A DNA stretch of 6,837 nt from assembly GCA_947600345.1 (NCBI GenBank), contig CANQGC010000157.1:1-6837 (forward strand), given 5' to 3'. The stretch is from an uncultured Clostridia bacterium (GTDB lineage: Bacteria > Bacillota > Clostridia > Christensenellales > Aristaeellaceae). Positions 1 through 6,830 of the stretch are shown here, in pieces. The notes under the pieces were generated by a model. The model saw only the letters and a program-made list of their open reading frames with translations, made no database searches and had not been told where the DNA came from. The position numbers and the translations under genes are program-made. How positions within the stretch are numbered: the stretch's first letter is position 1; every line of letters starts with the position of its first letter.

Positions 1-611
1 CGGATGGAATCCAGCAGCGCGTCCGCCCCCTGCTCGGTGAGCACCGCCGTGGGCTCGTCCAGGATCAAGAGCTTCAGCTGGTCTTTGCTCAGCTCGCGGG
101 CGATCTCGGTGAACTGCTTGTGGCCCACGGGCATCTCGTTGATGGTCATGGAGCCGTCGATCCTCACGCCCATCTTGTCGATGGCCTCGTCTGCGCGGCG
201 CTTCATTTCCTTGCGGTTCAGCGTGTTGAGCCGCGAACCGAAGATTTCGGAGACCACGCTCTTGCGCAGCGGCTCGCGGTTGAGCAGTATGTTCTCCGTC
301 GCCGTGAAGCCGGGGATCAGCGAAAACTCCTGGTGCACCATGCCGATGCCCGCCGCCAGCGCATCGAAGGGCGAGTTGAAGTTTACCTTGCTGCCGTTCA
401 GCAGCACATCGCCGCCGTAGCCGCCGGTGTCGCGGATCTCATTCATGCCGAACAGGATCTTCATCAGCGTGGATTTGCCCGCGCCGTTCTCGCCCACCAG
501 GCCCAGCACCTCGCCCTCGTCGAGGGTCAGATTGATGTCCTGGAGCACCTGGTTTCCGAAGAAATCCTTTCGGATATTTTTCAATTCCAGTAGGGGACCC
601 ATGTTGCTCAT
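1..611 (-). CDS. Sugar-type ABC transporter ATP-binding subunit, partial
   Basis: This is the cytoplasmic ATPase subunit of an ABC importer. It reads leftwards from ATG at 611 and runs off the window edge after 203 codons, so only the first nucleotide-binding domain is visible. Walker A (GENGAGKST) lies at residues 40-48, the Q-loop glutamine at 94, and Walker B (LLILDEPTA) at 181-189 with catalytic Glu186. The pattern fits the RbsA/MglA/nucleoside-importer group, whose members are about 500 residues with two tandem ATPase domains; the second domain would lie outside the window. The ABC signature reads MPVGHKQ (160-166) instead of LSGGQ. The first domain of this group is often degenerate there, but this form is unusual. 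The start at 611 is preferred over ATG 602 because AGAGTGG precedes it. It lies 175 bp downstream of the solute-binding protein gene on the same strand, so the two are probably co-transcribed. The substrate is unknown. Confidence 0.93.
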   Translation of the reverse strand, partial: MSNMGPLLELKNIRKDFFGNQVLQDINLTLDEGEVLGLVGENGAGKSTLMKILFGMNEIRDTGGYGGDVLLNGSKVNFNSPFDALAAGIGMVHQEFSLIPGFTATENILLNREPLRKSVVSEIFGSRLNTLNRKEMKRRADEAIDKMGVRIDGSMTINEMPVGHKQFTEIARELSKDQLKLLILDEPTAVLTEQGADALLDSI

Positions 612-786
612 ATTCCACTCTTTTCTCTGCCCGCGCTTCGCGCTCGGGTCGGCCGGATATAAAGCAAGGGAGAGGGGGAGCGCATCCTCCACCCCCTCCG
701 AATTGTTGACTTCGGCGAACGATGCCGCCCGCCCTGTCCTAAGCGGCGTTCGCCGCTTAGGACGAGAGATTGAAGACTGGGAAGCC
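612..786 (-). other. Intercistronic spacer between binding-protein and ATPase genes
   Basis: This 175-bp spacer contains no coding sequence that I can support. Besides the perfect hairpin at 736-763 (listed separately), it holds two weaker potential hairpins. One is a 7-bp stem, GAGGGGG at 672-678 with CCCCCTC at 692-698. The other is a GCGC/GCGC stem at 633-643 with a 3-base loop, just upstream of the ATPase ribosome binding site. No second promoter matching both consensus hexamers was seen on the minus strand, so the ATPase is probably translated from the binding-protein transcript. Confidence 0.5.
736..763 (-). other. Perfect 13-bp inverted-repeat hairpin after binding-protein gene
   Basis: GTCCTAAGCGGCG at 736-748 and its exact reverse complement at 751-763 are separated by two bases. 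The RNA would form a 12-bp stem with a 4-base loop. It begins 23 bases after the stop codon of the solute-binding protein gene. On the transcribed minus strand the sequence after the stem is GC-rich with no T-run, so it does not look like an intrinsic terminator. Stable hairpins between binding-protein and downstream transporter genes are known to protect the upstream mRNA end, giving more binding protein than membrane components. That role is inferred here. Confidence 0.6.
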
Positions 787-1983
787 TTACTTGACGGTGT
801 AGTACTTCTCCGGAATCTCAACTTCGGCGTTGCCCATGTAGTGGCCGGGATCGCCCATGATGTAGGTATCCTGATAGATCATCATGTAGTTGTCGGCCTT
901 GACGCCGGTGTTGACGTCGGTGTAGTAGGAGCCGTTCCAATCCGCGTTCGGGGAGTACACGGCCAGGGCGTCGGTGACGTCGTCCAGCTCGTCGATCTCG
1001 CTCTTGCCCTCGATCACGTTCATGGCGTGCTCGGCCAGGCCGGCGGTCAGCGTGTAGGTGTAGGAGTAGGCCCAGGTGCCGAAGCGGCCCGCGCCGCCCT
1101 TCTCGACGATGGCCTTCTCGACGGTGTCGAGCAGGTACTCGTAGTTGGTCAGATCCTCATCGCCAAACTCGATGCCCAGCGCGTCCGGATAGCCCATCAG
1201 CGGGGAGGGCAGGTCGGCCTCGATGAAGTAGCCGCCGTGCTCCATCAGCATCTTGAGCAGCGGAGCGGTGTGCGCGTCGTTGGTGCAGAAGTAGGCGGAA
1301 TTCTGGCCGTACTTCTCGATCCATTCGGGCGCATGCTCGAGGATGTACTGCTGCGCGCCGGTGACGCCCACGTCGGAGGTCGGGTCGGCGGCGGTCTCCT
1401 CGACGATGGTCACGCCCAGCTCCTTGCCGGCTTCCTTCATGACGGCCAGGCGGCGGGCGAGGGACTCAATGCCCAGGTGGCGGGGGAAGGAGATGTGCAC
1501 GAACGTATCGCAGCCCAGGTCCTTGGCGGTCTTGATGATCAGGTAGCCGCGGGAGACGAAGTCGTTCATGACGGTCAGATCGGCGGCGTCGCGGATCAGG
1601 CCCGGATCCTCCTGGCTCTCGCCCGCGAGGCAGATGATGTCATCGCGGCGCTCCTTCACCTGGCGGAAGGCCTCGGCGACGCCGGGCACGGCCTGGCAGA
1701 CGACGATCGCCTTGACGTCGGGATCATCGGCGAACTGCACGATGGACTGGATGGTGGTCTCCTTCTCCTCGACGAAGTTGTCGGGATAGGTGGCGGTCAG
1801 CACGACGTCCTCGCCGTACTTGTCCATCAGCATCATGGCGGAGGCGCGCTCGTCAATCGACTGGGACATGGTGCCGGTAACAACCGCGATCTTGTAGTCC
1901 TTGGTCTCGCCTTCCGCGGAAGCGGCAACGACCATGGTCAGGATCAGGGCGACTGCCAGCAATGCACAAAGCAGTTTCTTCAT
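787..1983 (-). CDS. DUF3798-family secreted solute-binding protein of an ABC importer
   Basis: This 398-residue extracytoplasmic protein probably captures a ligand and delivers it to the ABC importer whose ATPase gene follows. Residues 1-23 form a Sec signal peptide: KK at 2-3, a hydrophobic core at about 4-20, and an ASA cleavage site at 21-23. The mature part resembles periplasmic-binding-protein type I folds of the DUF3798 family, with recognisable FPRH (166-169), DPTSDVGV (200-207), and the CTND and GYPDALG segments at about 233 and 264. No lipobox cysteine follows the signal core, which is unexpected if the host is a monoderm Firmicute, where binding proteins are usually lipid-anchored. 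AAGGAGG at 1991-1997 lies 7 bases before the ATG and fixes the start. It is the first gene of the minus-strand operon, behind a strong promoter. The ligand cannot be deduced; sugar or nucleoside is a guess based on the ATPase type. Confidence 0.9.
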   Translation of the reverse strand: MKKLLCALLAVALILTMVVAASAEGETKDYKIAVVTGTMSQSIDERASAMMLMDKYGEDVVLTATYPDNFVEEKETTIQSIVQFADDPDVKAIVVCQAVPGVAEAFRQVKERRDDIICLAGESQEDPGLIRDAADLTVMNDFVSRGYLIIKTAKDLGCDTFVHISFPRHLGIESLARRLAVMKEAGKELGVTIVEETAADPTSDVGVTGAQQYILEHAPEWIEKYGQNSAYFCTNDAHTAPLLKMLMEHGGYFIEADLPSPLMGYPDALGIEFGDEDLTNYEYLLDTVEKAIVEKGGAGRFGTWAYSYTYTLTAGLAEHAMNVIEGKSEIDELDDVTDALAVYSPNADWNGSYYTDVNTGVKADNYMMIYQDTYIMGDPGHYMGNAEVEIPEKYYTVK

Positions 1984-2043
1984 GGGTTTCCCTCCTTCAT
2001 TATGCGCCGCGCCTCTATTCTACTTAGCGCGACATTACTTACA

Positions 2044-2072
2044 TTTATATCATAAAATGAATCTTCTGTCAA
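2044..2072 (-). promoter_or_regulatory. Sigma-A promoter of the ABC importer operon
   Basis: On the minus strand, TTGACA (2072-2067) is followed by a 17-bp spacer and TATAAA (2049-2044). A TGA immediately before the -10 box gives an extended -10 motif. The region is AT-rich against a GC-rich background. Transcription should start near 2037, leaving a leader of about 54 bases before the binding-protein ATG, too short for most riboswitches. The strong consensus suggests high basal expression; no clear operator palindrome overlaps it. Confidence 0.85.
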
Positions 2073-2303
2073 GGTTTAATGCAAATTCCGTGGATTCTGC
2101 CACGTTCGGCGCGGGATTTTGCCGTTTTGGAGAAGCGCGTTGCTCCGTGTGCCCGGAGGACCGCGCAGGGGGAGAATTCGCGCGGATTTGGCCGCCGCAC
2201 GGGCATCCGCGCGGGCAAAACGCCCGAGCGCGCGGCCCGCGCCGCCCCGGCGGCGCGCCGAACGCGAAATGTTAAGTTTTGTGTCAGCCCGCCGGGGGAT
2301 TGA
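2073..2303. other. Very GC-rich, palindrome-rich non-coding stretch
   Basis: No convincing gene is present. The open frames here translate to Arg/Ala/Pro-rich low-complexity peptides typical of random GC-rich DNA. Two inverted repeats stand out. One is CGCGCGGAT (2179-2187) with ATCCGCGCG (2205-2213), a 17-base loop apart. The other is GCGCCGCC (2239-2246) with GGCGGCGC (2249-2256), two bases apart. Neither is followed by a T-run on either strand. The stretch separates the minus-strand importer promoter from the plus-strand gene remnants. Confidence 0.45.
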
Positions 2304-2444
2304 CAATTCGGCGGCGCGGGCATCGGCGAATACTTCCGCGTGTTCATCTCCTATGGCGTCATCGCGCTGTCGCTGGTGCTGCACGGCCTGCGGAGCATGA
2401 AGTCCAAGAATCCCGCCAACGCGATTCGCGAATCGGGAAAGTAA
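2304..2444 (+). pseudogene. C-terminal remnant, possibly of an FtsX-family ABC permease
   Basis: An in-frame stretch of 46 codons ends at TAA 2442-2444. It opens right after a TGA at 2301-2303 and has no plausible start or ribosome binding site. The translated sequence contains a hydrophobic helix (about YFRVFISYGVIALSLVLHGL) followed by a basic tail with NPANAIRES. This resembles the last transmembrane helix and cytoplasmic tail (NPVEALR-like) of MacB/FtsX-type permeases. Unlike the flanking GC-rich DNA, it reads as protein-like sequence. A rho-independent terminator sits 20 bases after its stop, as expected for a true gene end. I infer that the 3' end of a lost or deleted gene survives here. 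The family assignment rests on a short motif and is tentative; an unrelated membrane-protein tail is possible. Confidence 0.5.
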
Positions 2445-2463
2445 TCGCGCGGCTCTCGAAGAA

Positions 2464-2486
2464 GCCTCCCTTCGGGGAGGTTTTTT
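2464..2486 (+). terminator. Rho-independent terminator
   Basis: CCTCCC (2465-2470), loop TTCG and GGGAGG (2475-2480) form a GC-rich stem, and six T residues follow at 2481-2486. The stem can extend through G2464-T2481 and two A-T pairs. The stable tetraloop and T-run make this a textbook intrinsic terminator on the plus strand. It ends the gene whose remnant lies just upstream and insulates the pyruvyl transferase locus from read-through. Confidence 0.92.
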
Positions 2487-2513
2487 CGCGCCCCTGTGGC
2501 GGCCGCGCTCGTA

Positions 2514-2542
2514 TTGACTTTCGGGGGAACAAATGCTAAACT
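2514..2542 (+). promoter_or_regulatory. Candidate sigma-A promoter before pyruvyl transferase locus
   Basis: TTGACT (2514-2519), a 17-bp spacer and TAAACT (2537-2542) lie in order, with TG at 2534-2535 giving an extended -10 element. Predicted transcription starts near 2549 and would run through the truncated copy into the intact gene at 2893. It lies just after the upstream terminator, as a new transcription unit would need. The overlap with an ATG at 2533 argues against that ATG being a translation start. Two -10 positions deviate from consensus. Confidence 0.65.
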
Positions 2543-2544
2543 GG

Positions 2545-2865
2545 GTGCAGGCTCGTTTGGGAAGTGATGCGTCGTTGAAGACGCTGCTGATACTGACGCC
2601 CTTCGGCCGCGGCAAGATCACGCGGCTGAAGCACGGGCGCGCCCGCAGGTTCAAGGCGTTCACCGATGGGTACATCCCGTCCGTCGCCATGAGCTCCAGC
2701 CAGCTCGTGCGCACCGAGGGGAGGGGCTACGACGTCTACCTGGCCGGCAGCGATCGGATTTGGCACTACTGGCCCCGCAACGAGCGGGGGAAGAGCTACC
2801 TCCGCGAGGCGCTCAGGCGGGCGACCGCGCCGAGAGCGGGCGAATGCGCGAAGGGCGGCCTTTGA
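2545..2865 (+). pseudogene. Truncated duplicate of the polysaccharide pyruvyl transferase gene
   Basis: The translation contains PFGRGK, ARRFKAF, GYDVYLAGSDRIW and nearby residues that match the intact downstream protein over its residues about 50-118. The match runs without gaps at a constant 480-bp offset, for example 2599 with 3079 and 2746 with 3226. By my count, 47 of 63 bases match in the segment starting at 2599. Similarity fades after GSDRIW, and the frame stops at TGA 2863, so about 250 C-terminal residues of a normal family member are missing, as is the N-terminal HNNYGQKLQNYA motif. ATG 2533 lies inside the -10 region. TTG 2575 could start a short peptide but has only weak GGGAAG upstream. 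I judge it a non-functional fragment, although a short expressed peptide is not excluded. Confidence 0.8.
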
Positions 2866-2892
2866 GGAACGACATTTCCGAAGGAAAGAGGG

Positions 2893-3993
2893 ATGGCGGT
2901 GCGCAAGCTGTTGATCATTACGATGTTTGACCACAACAACTATGGTCAGAAGCTGCAGAACTACGCGGTGCAGGAGCTGGTGCGCGCGGAGGGCCTGCAG
3001 CCCTTCACGCACGTGCAAACCGGCCGGAAGCGTGGCGGGGGAATCGACTGGAAGCTGCTCGCGGCGTACCTCGCAGCGCCCTTCGGAAGGGGCAAGGGCA
3101 CGCGGCTGATGGAGAAGCGCAAGCGCAGGTTCCGGGAGTTCGTCCGGGAAAACATCGCCGTCGCGGAGCTCAGCTGGGAGCAGCTGGCGCGGTCGAACGG
3201 CGCGGACTACGACGTCTATCTGACCGGCAGCGATCAGGTGTGGAACAACTTCAACGGGGACCGGCAGGTGCTGCAGCGCAACTTCCTGCGCTTCGCGCCG
3301 CGGCAGAAGCGCGTCTGCTTCGCGCCGAGCTTCGGCTTCGAGGGGGACCCGCAGATGTTCCGGGAGGACTACGTGCAGGGCATCGAGGGCTTCGACATGC
3401 TCAGCTGCCGGGAGCGCGCGGGCTGCGACATCATCCGCAGGCTCACCGGGCGCGAGGCGGAACTCCTGTGCGATCCGTCGATGATGCTGCCCGTCGAGCG
3501 CTGGGACGCCTTCGCCCGGGTGCCCGGGGTTGCGCTGCCGAAGCGCTATGTGGTCAGCTTCTTCCTGGGCGCCGCGCCCAGGGGAGTTCCGGAGCGGATC
3601 GAGCGCTACGCCGGGGAGCGCGGCCTCCGCGTGGTGAAGCTTCGCCACGTGGATCAGCCCCAGTACTACGATACCACGCCGGATGAATTCGTCTATATCC
3701 TTCGGGGGGCGGAGCGCGTGTTTACGAATTCCTTCCACGCCTGCGTGTTTTCGATCCTCTACCACAGGAACCTGACCGTGTTCCGGCGCGGGGGAGGGGA
3801 GGCGGAGTCCAACATGTTCAGCCGCATCGAAACGCTGCTGGATACCTTCGGGCTGGAGGGCTGCATGGACGCGGAGCGCATGGACGAGCCCGTGGACTAC
3901 AGCGGCGTGGACGCGATCCTCGCGCGACAGCGGGAGAAGGGCGTCAGCTACCTTCACGCGGCGCTGGAGCGGGCACTGGCGGGGCAGAGCTAG
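2893..3993 (+). CDS. Polysaccharide pyruvyl transferase family protein
   Basis: This is a 366-residue protein of the polysaccharide pyruvyl transferase family (PF04230). Characterised members move pyruvate from phosphoenolpyruvate onto sugars of surface polysaccharides as a ketal, in the cytoplasm during glycan assembly. Visible family motifs are HNNYGQKLQNYA (14-25), DVYLTGSDQVWN (107-118), FAPSFG (143-148), SCRERAG (171-177), LCDPSMML (192-199) and FTNSFHACVFSILY (277-290). There is no signal peptide or membrane segment. Length is normal for the family. AAGGA at 2881-2885 lies 7 bases before the ATG. The start is 27 bp after the end of the truncated copy. No glycosyltransferase or polymerase gene is adjacent in the window, so the acceptor is unknown. 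Other family members act on different acceptors, and the exact reaction is inferred. Confidence 0.9.
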   Translation: MAVRKLLIITMFDHNNYGQKLQNYAVQELVRAEGLQPFTHVQTGRKRGGGIDWKLLAAYLAAPFGRGKGTRLMEKRKRRFREFVRENIAVAELSWEQLARSNGADYDVYLTGSDQVWNNFNGDRQVLQRNFLRFAPRQKRVCFAPSFGFEGDPQMFREDYVQGIEGFDMLSCRERAGCDIIRRLTGREAELLCDPSMMLPVERWDAFARVPGVALPKRYVVSFFLGAAPRGVPERIERYAGERGLRVVKLRHVDQPQYYDTTPDEFVYILRGAERVFTNSFHACVFSILYHRNLTVFRRGGGEAESNMFSRIETLLDTFGLEGCMDAERMDEPVDYSGVDAILARQREKGVSYLHAALERALAGQS

Positions 3994-4000
3994 CCCCGCC
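3978..4000 (+). terminator. Possible weak terminator overlapping the pyruvyl transferase stop
   Basis: GGCGGGGC (3978-3985) and GCCCCGCC (3993-4000) form a perfect 8-bp GC stem with a 7-base loop that includes the TAG stop codon. The following bases, GATTCTGTATCCTCTC, are T-rich but have no continuous T-run. It could act as an inefficient terminator or as an mRNA 3'-end structure. Nothing better is seen before the next promoter at 4067. Confidence 0.4.
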
Positions 4001-4066
4001 GATTCTGTATCCTCTCATCCTCCTGCCCGCTCAATTGTTAATTCTAATCGAAATGTTCCCCATCCA

Positions 4067-4095
4067 TTGACATTTCCACGGGACAGGCATATAAT
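4067..4095 (+). promoter_or_regulatory. Perfect consensus promoter of the metal-resistance operon
   Basis: TTGACA (4067-4072) and TATAAT (4090-4095) are both exact sigma-A consensus hexamers, separated by the optimal 17 bp. Transcription is predicted near 4102, inside the operator palindrome. Such a strong promoter with an operator on its start site fits a tightly repressed, metal-inducible operon. Confidence 0.94.
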
Positions 4096-4123
4096 ATTCA
4101 TATGAACAATTGCTCATATGAAT
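4096..4123. promoter_or_regulatory. ArsR/CadC-type operator palindrome
   Basis: ATTCATATGAACAA (4096-4109) meets TTGCTCATATGAAT (4110-4123). The two 14-base halves are reverse complements except for one pair, A4106 against C4113. The core resembles the TGAACA-type sites bound by SmtB/CzrA/CadC metal sensors, which bind as dimers. It begins directly after the -10 box and covers the predicted transcription start, so bound repressor would block RNA polymerase. It ends just before the ribosome binding site of the repressor gene, indicating autoregulation. Confidence 0.88.
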
Positions 4124-4136
4124 GGAGGTTGGAACG

Positions 4137-4499
4137 ATGCTCGACCTGTACGGCGTGGAGCGCTGCGACGAATTCTGCACCCACGCGGATCTGATCGGCA
4201 AGGTGAAGCCGGAGCTGCCGGAGGAGGAGAAGCTCTACGACCTGGCGGAGCTGTTCAAGATCTTCGGCGATTCCACGCGCATCCGCATCCTCTACGTGCT
4301 CTTCGAATCGGAGGTCTGCGTCTGCGACATCGCTGAGGTACTGGGCATGACCCAGTCGGCCATCTCCCACCAGCTGCGGCTGCTCAAGCAGGCCAAGCTC
4401 GTGCGCAGCCGCCGGGAGGGCAAGACGGTCTACTACGCGCTGGCCGACGACCACGTGCGGACCATCCTCGGCCAGGGCATGGACCACATTAACGAATAA
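4137..4499 (+). CDS. cadC: CadC-like ArsR-family metal-responsive repressor
   Basis: This is a 120-residue winged-helix repressor expected to bind the operator upstream and release it on metal binding. The DNA-recognition helix region is at about 70-85 (GMTQSAISHQLRLLKQ). Two metal sites are predicted. The CadC alpha3N site (Cd/Pb/Bi) is represented by Cys10 and Cys14 (CDEFC, like CEIFC of CadC) plus Cys61 and Cys63 (CVCD). The alpha5 Zn site is represented by Asp104, His106, His117 and Glu120, with the D-x-H...H-x-x-E spacing of SmtB/CadC. GGAGG at 4124-4128 lies 8 bases before ATG 4137. The in-frame ATG 4122 overlaps the operator and the ribosome site and lacks its own ribosome site, so it is rejected. 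Length matches CadC (about 122). It is the first gene of the efflux operon, 84 bp before the HMA gene. Metal specificity is inferred from residues only. Confidence 0.93.
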   Translation: MLDLYGVERCDEFCTHADLIGKVKPELPEEEKLYDLAELFKIFGDSTRIRILYVLFESEVCVCDIAEVLGMTQSAISHQLRLLKQAKLVRSRREGKTVYYALADDHVRTILGQGMDHINE

Positions 4500-4583
4500 G
4501 GCGCGCGGAAGAGTTCATCCAGCGAACGGGGTTCGCTATGAAACCATAGAAGACGATCATAACAAGCGAGGAGGGCATTCTAA
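4500..4583 (+). other. Leader between repressor and HMA genes with overlapping hairpins
   Basis: AGCGAAC (4521-4527) and GTTCGCT (4531-4537) form a 7-bp stem with a 3-base loop. CTATG (4536-4540) and CATAG (4545-4549) form a 5-bp stem that shares bases 4536-4537 with the first, so both cannot be complete at once. No T-run follows, so termination is unlikely. The GAGGAGGG ribosome binding site for the HMA gene lies at 4568-4575. A role in mRNA processing or stability is possible but unproven. Confidence 0.4.
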
Positions 4584-4801
4584 ATGAAGAAGGTATTCAA
4601 GATGGTGGATCTGGACTGCGCCAATTGCGCCGCGAAGATGGAGGACGCGGTGCGCAAGCTTGACGGCGTGACCGACGTGCGTATCAGCTTCCTGTCCCAG
4701 AAGATGACGCTCGAGGCCGATGACGCGCGCTTCGATGAAATCGCGAAGCTCGCGGCCAAGGCCTGCAAGAAGGTGGACGACGAAGTGGAGGTCGTGTTGA
4801 A

Positions 4802-4805
<4 letters not shown>
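4584..4805 (+). CDS. Stand-alone heavy-metal-associated (HMA) domain protein
   Basis: This 73-residue cytoplasmic protein consists of one ferredoxin-like HMA domain. The metal-binding loop is Asp11-Cys12-x-x-Cys15 (DLDCANCAAKME). An acidic residue directly before CxxC is typical of the Zn/Cd/Pb-binding domains of ZntA-type pumps, whereas copper chaperones usually have other residues. Cys61 near the C-terminus (ACKKV) is a possible extra ligand. GGAGG at 4570-4574 is 9 bases from the ATG. Its stop codon overlaps the GTG start of the ATPase by 4 bp, implying coupled translation. Since the ATPase lacks an N-terminal HMA domain, this protein probably acts as its detached metal-binding domain or as a metallochaperone. 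Together (73 + 624 residues) they approach the usual length of a fused CadA/ZntA pump. A general metal-buffering role is the main alternative. Confidence 0.93.
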
Positions 4806-6676
<1,871 letters not shown>

Positions 6677-6680
6677 GGCA

Positions 6681-6695
6681 GCGGGCCGGGCCCGC
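6681..6695. repeat. 15-bp perfect GC palindrome after the ATPase stop
   Basis: GCGGGCC (6681-6687) and GGCCCGC (6689-6695) flank a single base. It starts 4 bases after the TAA of the ATPase gene. In RNA it would fold with a loop of at least 3 bases. No T-run follows, so it is more likely an mRNA 3'-end structure than the main terminator, which lies about 30 bp further on. Confidence 0.45.
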
Positions 6696-6724
6696 ACCCC
6701 CAATCTGCAATGCGAAGCGAGGCA

Positions 6725-6763
6725 GGACTTGGACCCCATCTACGGGGTCCAAGTCCGTCTTTT
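6725..6763 (+). terminator. Rho-independent terminator of the metal-resistance operon
   Basis: GGACTTGGACCCC (6725-6737) and GGGGTCCAAGTCC (6744-6756) form a perfect 13-bp stem with the 6-base loop ATCTAC. GTCTTTTAT follows, giving a short T-run at 6760-6763. The orientation matches the plus-strand operon, which ends 48 bp earlier. The sequence on the other side of the stem lacks a T-run on the minus strand, so it appears unidirectional. Confidence 0.88.
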
Positions 6764-6787
6764 ATGCGCGGCAGCAGAAGGGAGAAT

Positions 6788-6810
6788 CCAAGGAACCTCA
6801 GGTTCCTTGG
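6788..6810. repeat. 23-bp perfect palindrome
   Basis: CCAAGGAACCT (6788-6798) and AGGTTCCTTGG (6800-6810) are exact reverse complements around C6799. The RNA would form a 10-bp stem with the loop TCA. On the minus strand the stem is followed by ATTCTCCCTTCT, moderately T-rich, so it could be the terminator of a leftward gene entering from the right edge. Alternatively it is a dispersed palindromic element. No gene is seen beside it in the window. Confidence 0.5.
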
Positions 6811-6815
6811 CAGGT

Positions 6816-6830
6816 CTGGGCAGCGCCCAG
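6816..6830. repeat. Short 6-bp-stem hairpin at the right edge
   Basis: CTGGGC (6816-6821) and GCCCAG (6825-6830) are separated by AGC. It follows the 23-bp palindrome by five bases, so the two may be parts of one larger intergenic structure continuing past the window edge. Alone it is short enough to occur by chance in GC-rich DNA. Confidence 0.3.

Noticed and set aside
1984..2037. Riboswitch in the binding-protein leader
   Set aside because: The predicted leader is only about 54 bases, includes the ribosome site, and shows no strong paired structure.
427..2055. Long plus-strand open frame opposite the binding-protein gene
   Set aside because: Its translation is Val/Gly/His/Asp-rich, antisense to a well-supported gene, and lacks family motifs. 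Long antisense frames are expected in high-GC coding DNA.
2300..2330. TTGACA at 2300-2305 as a promoter for the membrane-tail remnant
   Set aside because: The sequence 17 bp downstream is GC-rich with no -10-like hexamer, and there is no start codon or ribosome site after it.
2575..2598. Reading the truncated copy as an N-terminus (TTG 2575, LKTLLILT) joined to residue 63 by an internal in-frame deletion
   Set aside because: LLILT does resemble LLIIT of the intact N-terminus. However, an ungapped alignment continues upstream to about 2560 at the same 480-bp offset, so simple 5' truncation is the more economical explanation.
2536..3957. Long minus-strand open frame across the pyruvyl transferase gene
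   Set aside because: It is a shadow frame: composition rich in Arg, His, Ala and Leu with no motif, and the opposite strand carries the ribosome site and conserved family motifs.
4122..4136. Alternative upstream start (ATG 4122) for the repressor
   Set aside because: The ATG lies at the end of the operator and contains the GGAGG needed for ATG 4137. No ribosome site precedes it at usable distance.
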